Shown: piece by piece, positions 8,037 through 15,888 of the stretch
How positions within the stretch are numbered: position 1 is the first letter of the stretch
Layout of the letters: each line of letters starts with the position of its first letter
Assembly: GCF_000718635.1 (NCBI RefSeq)
Contig: NZ_JOBF01000031.1
Span: 4,514-68,513, forward strand
DNA from: Streptomyces varsoviensis
GTDB taxonomy: Bacteria > Actinomycetota > Actinomycetes > Streptomycetales > Streptomycetaceae
Length of the DNA stretch: 64,000 bases
Direction: 5' to 3'
Translations under genes and position numbers: made by a program
Notes under the pieces: model-generated
Database searches by the model: none
The model's input: the letters and a program-made list of their open reading frames with translations, nothing else
What the model was told of the DNA's origin: nothing

Positions 8037-8911
8037 CGCGCCCGCTCATCGACGTGCACGCCCACCTGTGGCCGGAGGAGTACCTGGCGCTGCTGGCGGA
8101 ACACGGACGCCCGGCGGCCGAGGCGCGCGCCCTGCATGCCACCGACCGGCCCGACCACCTGGCCGCCCGGATCGCCGAGCTGGACGCCGCCGGCATCGAC
8201 CGCCAACTCGTCAGCGCCGCCGCGCAGATGCCCGACCTGCCACGGCCCGCCGCCGCGGCCCACGCCGCGCGGCTGGCCAACGACCGGTGCGCGCGGGCCG
8301 TCGCACGCCACCCCGACCGGCTGGGCTTCCTGGCCGTACTGCCCCTGCCGCACCTGGACGAGGCGGTCGCCGAAGCGGAGTACGCGCTGGACGTCCTCGG
8401 CGCGCACGGCGCGGTACTGACCTGGCAGCCGGGCGGCCACCAGCTCACCGACGATCGCTTCGACCCGCTCTTCGGCCGCCTCGCCGACCGCGCGGCCACC
8501 GTCCTGCTCCACCCCGGCGGCACCCTGCCCGGACCGCCCGGCACACCGGCCGGTCTGCGCTGGACGGCGGGCTCGCTGACCGAGCAGACCTTCGGCCTGC
8601 TGCGCTGGCTGGACGCCGGCCACCCGCGCCGCTTCCCCCGCCTCACCGCGATCGTCGCCAGGGCGGGCGGGGCGGCCTCCCTGCTGCCGCCCGGAATGCT
8701 GCCCCGGCCGCTGCCGCCGTCGGTCAGGGTCGACAGCCACACGCAGGGCAACGACGCGGCCCTGCGCTGCGCCGCCGACGCCTACGGCGCCGACCGCGTC
8801 GACCTGGGTACGGACTACCCCTTCGCCCGCGGCCCGGCCCTGGCGGCCGCGGTGGCCGCCTACCGGCGGCTGGCCGACGCCCGGCCCGCGGCGGCCGTTC
8901 CGACACTGTGA
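8033..8911 (+). CDS. Amidohydrolase-2 family protein (ACMSD-like decarboxylase/hydrolase) with altered active site
   Basis: 292 aa from the GTG at 8033, which overlaps the upstream stop; AGGAG lies at 8021-8025. The N-terminal D-V-H-A-H (His9, His11), LLHPGG (His160) and LGTDYPF (Asp261) are the metal ligands of aminocarboxymuconate-semialdehyde decarboxylase-like TIM barrels. The fourth signature residue, the catalytic His of the H-x-GG motif (His228 in Pseudomonas ACMSD), is Arg210 here (VARAGG). Known members decarboxylate or hydrate ring-cleavage products of aromatics. With a putative oxygenase upstream and an isomerase-fold protein downstream, a ring-cleavage route is plausible, but the His-to-Arg change makes the normal reaction uncertain. 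Confidence 0.78.
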   Translation: MTRPLIDVHAHLWPEEYLALLAEHGRPAAEARALHATDRPDHLAARIAELDAAGIDRQLVSAAAQMPDLPRPAAAAHAARLANDRCARAVARHPDRLGFLAVLPLPHLDEAVAEAEYALDVLGAHGAVLTWQPGGHQLTDDRFDPLFGRLADRAATVLLHPGGTLPGPPGTPAGLRWTAGSLTEQTFGLLRWLDAGHPRRFPRLTAIVARAGGAASLLPPGMLPRPLPPSVRVDSHTQGNDAALRCAADAYGADRVDLGTDYPFARGPALAAAVAAYRRLADARPAAAVPTL

Positions 8912-8923
8912 AGGAGGCCGCGC

Positions 8924-9727
8924 ATGTGGCGACCCGACGGCTGGAACACCGTCCTCAGGCTCGGCATCGTCACCCCCGACGTCGACCTGAACCCCGAATC
9001 GGAGATCCGGGCCATGGCCCCGGCCGGCATCGGCGTCCACGCGGCCCGCGCACGCTTCGCTGTGGAGGCGCACCCCACCGTGGCGATGCCGCTGCCCTCG
9101 GTGCGCGCCTTCGCCGCACCGCCGCACGCCGACGACGCCGTCGAACAGCTCGCCCGCGCGCCGCTGGACGCCATCGCCTTCGCCTTCACCAGCACCACCT
9201 ACCTCCTCGGGGCACAGGACGACGCGGCGATGCTGCGCCGGCTACGGGACCGGGCCCGGGGTACGCCGGTCGTGGCGACCGTCACCGCCGCCGTCCAGGC
9301 CCTGCACGCCCTGGGCGCGCGACGCCCCTGCCTGGTCCACCCGCCCTGGTTCTGCGGCGAGATGGACCGCCTCGCCGAGACCTACTACCGCGACGCCGGG
9401 TTCCGCGTCACCGGGTCCAGCGTTCTGCGCACCACGCGCGAATGGGCGGCGGTCTCCCATGAGGAGATCTACCGCTGGGTGCTCGACCACACCCCCGACA
9501 CCGCCGACGCCGTCCTCATCGACGGCAACGGCTTCCGCCGTGCCGTCGGCACCATCGAACGACTGGAAGCCGCCGTGGAACGCCCGGTGCTGACGGCCAA
9601 TCAGGTCGTGTTGTGGGCGGCCCTGCGCGCCGCCGCCGCTGGCACCGCACCCGCAGGCAACGCCGTCGTACCCGCCGTCATACCGGCCGTCACCGGTTAC
9701 GGGCGTCTGTTCACCACTGACGGCTGA
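8924..9727 (+). CDS. Maleate isomerase/arylmalonate decarboxylase-fold protein lacking both catalytic cysteines
   Basis: 267 aa, 12 bp after the amidohydrolase gene and preceded by GAAGGAGG (8908-8916). The N-terminus LRLGIVTPDVDLNPESE and the C-terminal VERPVLTANQVVLWAALR are hallmarks of the maleate cis-trans isomerase family (Asp/Glu racemase superfamily). Enzymes of this family use two Cys: one in a C-T-S-G-S-type block and one in an S-C-T-N-x-R block. Here these blocks read F-T-S-T-T (Phe88) and D-G-N-G-F-R (Gly201), so neither Cys is present. Two other Cys (RRPC, PPWFCGE) lie in a different loop. The protein may be a binding protein, a lyase with other chemistry, or inactive. Confidence 0.78.
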   Translation: MWRPDGWNTVLRLGIVTPDVDLNPESEIRAMAPAGIGVHAARARFAVEAHPTVAMPLPSVRAFAAPPHADDAVEQLARAPLDAIAFAFTSTTYLLGAQDDAAMLRRLRDRARGTPVVATVTAAVQALHALGARRPCLVHPPWFCGEMDRLAETYYRDAGFRVTGSSVLRTTREWAAVSHEEIYRWVLDHTPDTADAVLIDGNGFRRAVGTIERLEAAVERPVLTANQVVLWAALRAAAAGTAPAGNAVVPAVIPAVTGYGRLFTTDG

Positions 9728-9763
9728 CGGCTGACGTCCGACGGCTGAGGGCGTCCCCGCCTT

Positions 9764-9901
9764 CGCCCGGCCTGGCCGTACCGCCCGGCCTGGCCGTACC
9801 GCCCGGCCCGGCCGTACCGCCCGGCCCGGCCGTACCGCCCGGCCCGGCCGTACCGCCCGGCCCGGCCGTACCGCCCGGCCCGGCCGTACTGCCTGGGCCG
9901 G
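9764..9901. repeat. 18-bp tandem repeat (minisatellite), about seven copies
   Basis: The unit CCGTACCGCCCGGCCCGG starts at 9776, 9794, 9812, 9830, 9848, 9866 and 9884. The outer copies have single changes (TGG for CGG, CTGCC in the last). The array lies between the convergent operon end (9727) and the MerR gene end (9907), so it may also be transcribed as part of both 3' ends. Confidence 0.9.
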
Positions 9902-9906
9902 GCGCT

Positions 9907-10299
9907 TCAGGCGGCGCGGTCGATTGCCTCGCCGGTCGTCTTCATGCGGCGGACGGTCGCCAGGTAGTCGGCGATCGAGTCCCGGTTGCGGGTCAGGCAG
10001 TCGATGCGCTGGGTCAGGTGGTCGTGCTCACGCTCCAGGATGGCGACCATCTCCGGGGTCAGGTCGTCGAAGTAGATGCTCCTGGGCTGGTCCAGGCACG
10101 GCAGGATCTGGCGGATGATCCTGGTCGGCAGCCCGGCGTCGAGCAGCCCCTTGATCTGCATGACACGGCCCACGTGGAACTCCGCGTACTCGCGGTAGCC
10201 GTTGTCGGAGCGGCCCGGCGAGATGAGCTTCTGTTCCTCGTAATAGCGCAGCAGCCGCCGGGAGGCCCCGGTGCGCTCTGCCAGCTCTCCGATCTTCAT
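9907..10299 (-). CDS. MerR-family transcriptional regulator
   Basis: 130 aa. The N-terminus MKIGELAERTGASRRLLRYY, followed by EEQKLISPGRSDNGYREY, is the MerR winged-helix DNA-binding domain. The rest (residues 75-125) is the dimerising coiled coil (LEREHDHLTQRIDCLTRNR). No Cys-rich metal site follows, so it is not a metal sensor of the classical kind; it resembles small MerR proteins that control neighbouring oxidoreductases or hydrolases. It is divergent from the esterase gene at 10440, with a palindrome between them, and presumably regulates that gene and itself. Confidence 0.88.
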   Translation of the reverse strand: MKIGELAERTGASRRLLRYYEEQKLISPGRSDNGYREYAEFHVGRVMQIKGLLDAGLPTRIIRQILPCLDQPRSIYFDDLTPEMVAILEREHDHLTQRIDCLTRNRDSIADYLATVRRMKTTGEAIDRAA

Positions 10300-10348
10300 G
10301 GGACCGAGCCTATGACAGCCCTGGTCGGGGTCTCGCGACCGCCTATTT

Positions 10349-10372
10349 GACCTTCACATCAATGTGAGGGTC
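10349..10372. promoter_or_regulatory. MerR-type operator between merR-like and esterase genes
   Basis: GACCTTCACAT (10349-10359) and ATGTGAGGGTC (10362-10372) form a 24-bp palindrome with one mismatch and a 2-bp centre. MerR proteins bind such dyads between the -35 and -10 boxes. A TTGACC (10347-10352) overlaps the left arm and could be the -35 of the esterase promoter. Position and symmetry make it the likely operator. Confidence 0.65.
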
Positions 10373-10439
10373 GGAGACTCGCAGAGCGGTTGGAACGCAG
10401 CCGCTCACGTCTTTCACATCTTTGATGAGGAGATCCCCC

Positions 10440-11363
10440 ATGACTTCGTTCGACGTTTCCGCCTTCTACCAGGAGTGGGCGACGCAGAGCGGGCTCGTCT
10501 TCGCCGCGGCCACCGGAGAGGGGCCCGACAGCCTGGCGGACGTACGGCTCGGCTACCGGAAGTTCTTCCAGGACAGCTTCCCGGCGCCGCACGGCGTGAC
10601 CTTCGAGTCCGTGGACGCGGACGGGGTGCCCGCCGAGATCGCGGTCCCCGAGGACGCCATCCCCGGCCGGTACATGGTCTACCTGCACGGCGGCGCCTAC
10701 ATCACGGGTGACCCGCAGGGCTACCGCGGCCTCACCGGGACCCTCGCCCGGCGGCTGCGCGCCCGCGTCCTCGTACCGGACTACCGGCTCGCGCCCGACG
10801 CCGTCTTCCCCGCCCCCGTCGACGACTCCGTCACGGCCTACCGCTGGCTCCTGGCGCAGGGCGCCGCGCCGCGAAACGTCGTGTTCGCCGGTGACTCCGC
10901 CGGTGGCGCGATGGCGGTCAGCGCCCTGGTCGCCGCCCGCGACCTCGGGCTCCCGCTGCCGGCCGCCTCGATCGCCATCTCGCCCTGGGCCAACCTCGAA
11001 CACACCGGCGCCTCGATGGTCACGCTCGACGCCGTCGACCCCTCCGTGAGCCGTGCGGGACTCCGCCAAGCCGCGGCCGTCGCCCTCGGCAACGCCCCGC
11101 TGAGCAGCCCGCTGGCCTCCCCGGTCTTCGCCGACACCCGGGGCCTGCCGCCGGTCCTGATCCAGATCGGCGGCCACGAGGTGATGCTCAGCGACGCCAT
11201 CCGGCTGGCCGCGAAACTGGCCGACGACGCCGTGCCGGTGCGCCTGGACGTCGCACCGGGCATGGGACACGTATGGCCCCTGGTCGTCGGCCACCACCCC
11301 GCCGCCGACAAGGCCATCACCGACGCCATCGCCTTCGCCGAGGAACACCTCCCGAAGGCATGA
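10440..11363 (+). CDS. Alpha/beta-hydrolase (HSL-type esterase/lipase)
   Basis: 307 aa from the ATG at 10440, with GAGGAG at 10427-10432. It has the hormone-sensitive-lipase family motifs: the oxyanion block YLHGGAYITGD, VPDYRLAPDAVFPAP, and the nucleophile elbow FAGDSAGGAM (Ser in GDSAG). The C-terminal His is in GMGHVWPLV. Members hydrolyse short-chain carboxylic esters in the cytoplasm. It is divergent from a MerR regulator and likely under its control. The stop codon is followed directly by the 15-bp repeat array. Confidence 0.88.
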   Translation: MTSFDVSAFYQEWATQSGLVFAAATGEGPDSLADVRLGYRKFFQDSFPAPHGVTFESVDADGVPAEIAVPEDAIPGRYMVYLHGGAYITGDPQGYRGLTGTLARRLRARVLVPDYRLAPDAVFPAPVDDSVTAYRWLLAQGAAPRNVVFAGDSAGGAMAVSALVAARDLGLPLPAASIAISPWANLEHTGASMVTLDAVDPSVSRAGLRQAAAVALGNAPLSSPLASPVFADTRGLPPVLIQIGGHEVMLSDAIRLAAKLADDAVPVRLDVAPGMGHVWPLVVGHHPAADKAITDAIAFAEEHLPKA

Positions 11364-12760
11364 GGCCCCCGCCAGGCTGCCTGCCGCAGGCTGCTCGGCC
11401 CGACGCCGCCCGGTGCCAGGTTGTTCGGTTCGATGCTGTCCGGCGTCAGGTGGCTCGGCCCGATGCCGCGCGGTGCCAGGGTTGCTCGGCCGGTGCCGCC
11501 CGGGTCAGGTGGCTCGGCCCGATGCCGCCCGGTACGAGGCCGCTCGGCGCAAGGGTGGTTGGTACGAGGTCGTTCGGCCCCATGCCGTTCGGTGCGAGGC
11601 CACTGGGCGCAAAGCCGCCCGGCACGAGGCCGCACGGACACGAGGCCGTTCGGCGGCAGGTCGCCCGGCACGAGGCCACTGGGCGCAGGACGGCTGGGTA
11701 CGAGCCCGCTCGGCGCAACGCCGCTCGGCGCCGGGCTGGTTGGTACGAGGTCGTTCGGCAGGAGGCTGTTCGATACAAGGCCGCTTGGCCCGATGCCGTT
11801 CGGTACGAGGCCACTGGGCGCAAGGACGCTGGGCCCAAGGCCGCTCGGCACGAGGCCGCCAGCATGAGGCCACCTGGCACGAAGCTACTGGGCGTAAGGC
11901 TGCCTGTCGCAAGACCGCCTGGCATGAGGCCCTTCGGTACGAAGCCGCACGGACACGAGGCGGTTCGGCGCGGGCCTGCCAGGCGCAAGCCCGGTACGAG
12001 GCCACTCGGAGCAAGGTTGCTTGGCGCAAGGCCCTCAGCATGAGGCCGCCCGGCGCAAGGCCCTCAGCATGAGGCCGCCCGGCGCAAGGCCCTCAGCATG
12101 AGGCTGCCGGACGCAAGGCCGCACGGGCAGGAGGCCACTCGGCCCAAGGCGGTTCGGCGTGAGGCCGTTCGGCACGAGGCCACTGGGCGCAAAGCCGCCT
12201 GGCGCGAGCCTGCCCGGCACAAGGCCGCTCGGCGCAAGGCTGGTCGGTACGAGGCCCGTTCGGCACGAGGTGGTCCGGAGCAAGGCCACTTGGTACGAAG
12301 CCGCCTGGCGAAAGGTCGCACGGACACGAGGCCGTTCGGCGCAAGGTCATTCGGCGCAAGCCTGCTGGCTGCAAGGTCCCACGGGTACGAGACCACTCGG
12401 CCCAAGGCCGCTCAGTATGAGGCCACTGGCCGCAACGCCGCCCGGCGTAAGGCAACTTGGCACAAGGTCGCTCAGCAGAGGCCGCTCGGCGCAAGCCTGC
12501 CCGGCCCGAGGCCGTCCGGCGCAAGCCTGCCCGGCCCGAGGCCGTCCGGCGCAAGCCTGCCCGGCCCGAGGCCGCCTGGCACGAGCCTGCCCGGCGCAAG
12601 GCCGCCTGGCGCGAGCCTGCCCGGCGCAGAGCCGCCCGGCACGAGCCTGCCCGGCGCAAGGCCGTTCGGCGCGAAGCCGCCCGGCCCGAGGCCGTTCCGC
12701 ACGCAATCCCTGGGCGGAAGCCCACTTGGTGGGGGGCCGTTCGTCATCGCACGGGCCTCC
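11364..12760. repeat. Degenerate 15-bp-unit minisatellite array, about 1.35 kb
   Basis: From about 11390 to 12735 the DNA consists of roughly 85-90 diverged copies of a 15-bp unit, consensus near GGCRCRAGGCCGCYC. The copies are best conserved at 12490-12700, where two sub-units alternate (GGCGCAAGCCTGCCC/GGCCCGAGGCCGTCC). A 30-bp higher-order copy is repeated almost exactly three times at 12028-12110. Because 15 is divisible by 3, several frames on both strands stay open and encode 5-residue repeats such as GARPP on the plus strand and NGLAP on the minus strand. No frame spans the array with a proper start, so I treat it as non-coding or as a decayed repeat gene. Confidence 0.85.
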
Positions 12761-12817
12761 CGCCGGCTCGCCCCCGCAAGTCGAAGTCCCCCGGTACATC
12801 ATCAGAAAGGACCCGTC

Positions 12818-13966
12818 ATGCCCGATATCCATGGCACACAGCAACCCCGTTTCGACGCCGTACGGGCGGCGTTGCGGCGGAACTTGGATTCCGGTGAGGA
12901 GGTCGGAGCCTCGCTGGTCGTCGATATCGACGGTGAACGCGCCGTCGATCTCTGGGGCGGCCACCGCGACGCCGCCCGCACCCTCGCGTGGGAGGAGGAC
13001 ACCGTCACCAACGTGTGGTCCGTCACCAAGACCGTCACCAGCCTCGCCGCGCTCATGCTCGTCGACGGCGGTGACCTCGACGTCCACGCGCCGGTGGCCC
13101 GCTACTGGCCCGAGTTCGCGGCCAACGGCAAGGGGCACGTGGAGGTCCGGCACCTGCTCTCGCACACCTCCGGAGTCGCCGGCCTCGACGGGCCGGCCAC
13201 AGTCGCCGACCTCTACGACACGGAGCGGACCGCCGCCCGCCTGGCCCGGCAGGCACCGTGGTGGCGTCCGGGCACGGCATCCGGCTACCACATCTTCAGT
13301 TACGGGCACCTGATCGGCGAGCTGGTCCGCCGCACCACCGGCCGCACCCTCAAGGAATTCGTCGCCGAGGAGATCGCGGGCCCGCTCGCCGCGGACTTCC
13401 GCATCGGAGCGGACGGGTACGACCGGCACCGCATCGCCGACGTGATACCGCCGCCCACGCCCGACGCGGCAGCCTCGTCCGGCCTGGAGCTGCCGCCGGG
13501 CAGCCCCGCGGCCAAGGCCATGAACGGCCCGGCCGTGGACGCGTCCGTCGCCAACACCCCGCGGTGGCGGGCCGCCGACATCGGCGCGGCCAACGGCCAC
13601 GGCAACGCCCGTTCCGTCGCCCGCATCCTCTCCGTCCTGGTCCGCGGCGGCCAGACGGACGGTCCCCGGCTGCTCGGCCCGAAGACCATCGACACCGTCT
13701 TCACCGTGCAGGCCGACGGCACCGACCTGGTGAACGGCCTTCCCTTGCGCTGGGGCATCGGCTACGCCCTCCCTCAGCCGCAGGCGCTCCCGTGGATTCC
13801 CGAGGGGCGGATCGCGTTCTGGGGCGGCTGGGGCGGCTCCATGATCATCATGGATCTGGACCGCCGCATGACGATCTCCTACATGATGAACCGGATGTCC
13901 CCGGGCATCCTCGGCTCCGCCCGCAGCGCCGCATACGTCCAGGCCGTGTACGACGCGGTGGGGTGA
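12818..13966 (+). CDS. Serine hydrolase, class C beta-lactamase/EstB family
   Basis: 382 aa from the ATG at 12818; AAAGGA at 12806-12811 is the ribosome binding site. The frame is open far upstream into the 15-bp array, but that part is repeat sequence. The nucleophile motif S-V-T-K is in NVWSVTKTVTS, a Tyr motif is in YHIFSYGHLIGELV (Y-G-H in place of Y-x-N), and a Gly-rich C-terminal block (FWGGWGGSMIIMDL) replaces the KTG motif. These features fit EstB-type esterases of the beta-lactamase fold rather than true beta-lactamases. No signal peptide is seen, so it is probably cytoplasmic. Confidence 0.85.
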   Translation: MPDIHGTQQPRFDAVRAALRRNLDSGEEVGASLVVDIDGERAVDLWGGHRDAARTLAWEEDTVTNVWSVTKTVTSLAALMLVDGGDLDVHAPVARYWPEFAANGKGHVEVRHLLSHTSGVAGLDGPATVADLYDTERTAARLARQAPWWRPGTASGYHIFSYGHLIGELVRRTTGRTLKEFVAEEIAGPLAADFRIGADGYDRHRIADVIPPPTPDAAASSGLELPPGSPAAKAMNGPAVDASVANTPRWRAADIGAANGHGNARSVARILSVLVRGGQTDGPRLLGPKTIDTVFTVQADGTDLVNGLPLRWGIGYALPQPQALPWIPEGRIAFWGGWGGSMIIMDLDRRMTISYMMNRMSPGILGSARSAAYVQAVYDAVG

Positions 13967-14459
13967 CCAGCGTGGTGCGGCGCCAGGTGCAGCGGCACCG
14001 AGCGCAGCGGTGCCCGGCTCAGCGGGGGACGGCTCAGCGGGGAACGGGCGTCGCGTCCCCGTCCCGGCACGATCCATCGTGATCTGCGGACGGGCCGCAC
14101 GCTCGGCCCCGCACCGCCCCCCGCCCAGCGGCGTCGGCCGCTCCGCCACGCGTCCCCGCGCCCCAGCGGCGTCGGCCGCTCCGCCACGCGACCCCGCGCC
14201 CCAGCGGCGTCGGCCGCTCCGCCACGCGACCCCGCGCCCCAGCGGCGGCCGCCACCACGGCCGGGCCGATCAGGTGAAAGTCCCACCCGTACCATCCCGA
14301 TAGCATGTTCGGGCTCGCGGCGACGCCCGGAGCGCCCGCTCCTCGCCGGACGGTCCAGCCATTCAGCGTGAAAAGCGACCTATATAACCGACGCAGCCAA
14401 CGCAACCAACGCAGCCAACACCAGCAAAGCGGCCACAATTGATATCTGAAACATCACGG
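13967..14459. other. Intergenic region with several short repeats
   Basis: About 490 bp. It holds short GCAGCGG/CTCAGCGGGG repeats (13980-14045), the 38-bp tandem repeat described separately, and an A/C-rich stretch with CGCAGCCAACGCAACCAACG (about 14389-14425) just before the PAP2 gene. No convincing gene is present. The promoter of the PAP2 gene probably lies at 14290-14390, where the GC content drops. Confidence 0.5.
14125..14250. repeat. 38-bp tandem repeat, three copies plus a partial
   Basis: The word AGCGGCGTCGG starts at 14127, 14165 and 14203, and a truncated copy starts at 14241, giving a 38-bp period. The copies are nearly identical (one C/T or A/T change each). The unit includes CGGCCGCTCCGCCACGCG, which could form hairpins. 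Confidence 0.9.
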
Positions 14460-15803
14460 GTGTCCTCGCGAAACAGCTACCGGGCCATGCTCGCCGCGCT
14501 GCGCCGGCCACGGACCATTTTGTGGGGCATAGCCGGTATATCGGTCCTCGGGTTCCTCATAGCGCTGGAGATCGCCGCGCGCCACTACGGGCTGCCGGGG
14601 CCGATCTCCAACCAGGCGCAAGAGGTGATATTCGGCCCCAAATCGGGGCCGCTGCTGTACGCCGGCATGGGGCTCATGATGGTGGTGCTCACCTGGCGGG
14701 AACGTTTCATCGCCGCCGGCGCCGCCGTCGCCATCGATATCGTCTTCTTCCTGGTGCGCTGGGCGGCCGACGCCAGGATGACCTTCGGCAACGGCGCGCT
14801 GTGGGTGCTCCTGGGGTGCGCGGTCATCGCCGTGACGCGGCGTACGGGCCGGGAGCGCGCCCTGCTGCTGAAGGGCGTCGGCCTCGGCCTGCTGCTGGTG
14901 GCCGGCCGCAAGACCGGTGACACCTGGCTGCTCATCACGTCGAAGGCACTCCCGACGACGCTCGACCGCTACGTGGCCACCGCCGATCACGCGCTGGGCA
15001 ACCCCTCGTGGCTGATGGGCCGGGCCGTCGAGGCCACCGGACCGGTCGGCGCCCACATCCTCGACTTCGTCTACGCCCAGCTCGCGGTGGCCGCGGTCGT
15101 CGTCGCGCTCTACCAACTGCGCAATGTGGCGAAGGAGCGCCGCTTCCCGGGCCACTACCTGGTGCGCACCTTCCTCGTCATCGGCCTCGTCGGCCCGGCC
15201 ATCTACATGATCTTCCCGGTGGTCGGCCCGGTCTTCGCCTTCGGTACGGGGGCCTTCGGCACCGGCGGCGAGCACTGGGCGCTGGCGAACGTCTGGCCGC
15301 ACACGGTGCCGCCGCTGCACGCCCCGCAGCCGATGCCGTACGACGACTTGACTCCGCGCAACTGCATGCCCAGCCTCCACACGGCGTGGGCCGTCACGAT
15401 CTTCATCCACTCCCGCAAGGGCCCCCGCTTCCTGCGCATTGCAGGAACGTTTTGGCTGATCGCCACGCTCACCGCCACGCTGGGCTTCGGCTACCACTAC
15501 GGCGTGGACCTCATCGCCGGCGTGGTCTTCGCGCTCACGATCGAGACGGCGCTGCGCTGCCTCGACCGCGGCTGGGACCGGCCGGCGGTCGCGCTGGTCG
15601 CGTACGGCACGGTGGTCTTCGCGGCGCTCCTGACCTCGTACCGCTATCTGCCGATGGAGATGGCGACCCATCCATGGGTGTTCGGGCCGCTCCTCGTCCT
15701 GGCGATGGCGTCGGTGGTCTACGGCTACGTACGGGTCGGCAGGCTCTGGGAGCCGAAGGCCGTTCCCGAGCCGCGCCCGGCGCCGCAGCCAGAACTGGTG
15801 TGA
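14460..15803 (+). CDS. PAP2-superfamily membrane phosphatase/phosphotransferase (AUR1-like)
   Basis: About 447 aa with many hydrophobic segments. The PAP2 catalytic blocks are NCMPSLHTAWA (P-S-x-H, the transition-state His) and GFGYHYGVDLIAG (nucleophilic His and supporting Asp). A KxxxxxxRP block is not obvious, which fits the inositol-phosphorylceramide-synthase-like branch (AUR1 type), where the CMPSLH form is typical. Members act on lipid phosphates at the membrane surface. The start is uncertain: the GTG at 14460 is chosen because it gives a basic N-terminus before the first helix (RRPRTILWGIAGISVLG); a TTG at 14439 is possible. It stands alone. Confidence 0.78.
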   Translation: MSSRNSYRAMLAALRRPRTILWGIAGISVLGFLIALEIAARHYGLPGPISNQAQEVIFGPKSGPLLYAGMGLMMVVLTWRERFIAAGAAVAIDIVFFLVRWAADARMTFGNGALWVLLGCAVIAVTRRTGRERALLLKGVGLGLLLVAGRKTGDTWLLITSKALPTTLDRYVATADHALGNPSWLMGRAVEATGPVGAHILDFVYAQLAVAAVVVALYQLRNVAKERRFPGHYLVRTFLVIGLVGPAIYMIFPVVGPVFAFGTGAFGTGGEHWALANVWPHTVPPLHAPQPMPYDDLTPRNCMPSLHTAWAVTIFIHSRKGPRFLRIAGTFWLIATLTATLGFGYHYGVDLIAGVVFALTIETALRCLDRGWDRPAVALVAYGTVVFAALLTSYRYLPMEMATHPWVFGPLLVLAMASVVYGYVRVGRLWEPKAVPEPRPAPQPELV

Positions 15804-15852
15804 GCGCGAGCCGGAGAGGGCGGACCGGATTCCCGACAATCGTCAATTACAG

Positions 15853-15888
15853 GTTGACGCCCGTGGGGCGTCAACTTAAAGTTGACGC
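15853..15888 (+). promoter_or_regulatory. Promoter with triple GTTGACGC operator, probably giving a leaderless mRNA
   Basis: GTTGACGC occurs at 15853-15860 and 15881-15888, and inverted (GCGTCAAC) at 15868-15875. The first copy contains TTGACG (-35, 15854-15859). Seventeen bp later TAAAGT (15877-15882) can serve as -10. Transcription would then start at or next to the ATG at 15889, with no room for a ribosome binding site. A repressor binding the three half-sites would cover the promoter. Confidence 0.65.

Noticed and set aside
9764..9901. CRISPR-like array
   Set aside because: Repeats are contiguous 18-bp units without spacers, and no cas genes are present.
10838..11851. Minus-strand frame of about 337 codons with pentapeptide-like units
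   Set aside because: It overlaps the esterase gene antisense and ends inside the repeat array; openness follows from the 15-bp period and GC bias.
12098..12817. Long N-terminal extension of the serine hydrolase frame through the 15-bp array
   Set aside because: The extension consists only of repeat-encoded peptides; the ATG at 12818 has a ribosome binding site and gives a normal-length enzyme.
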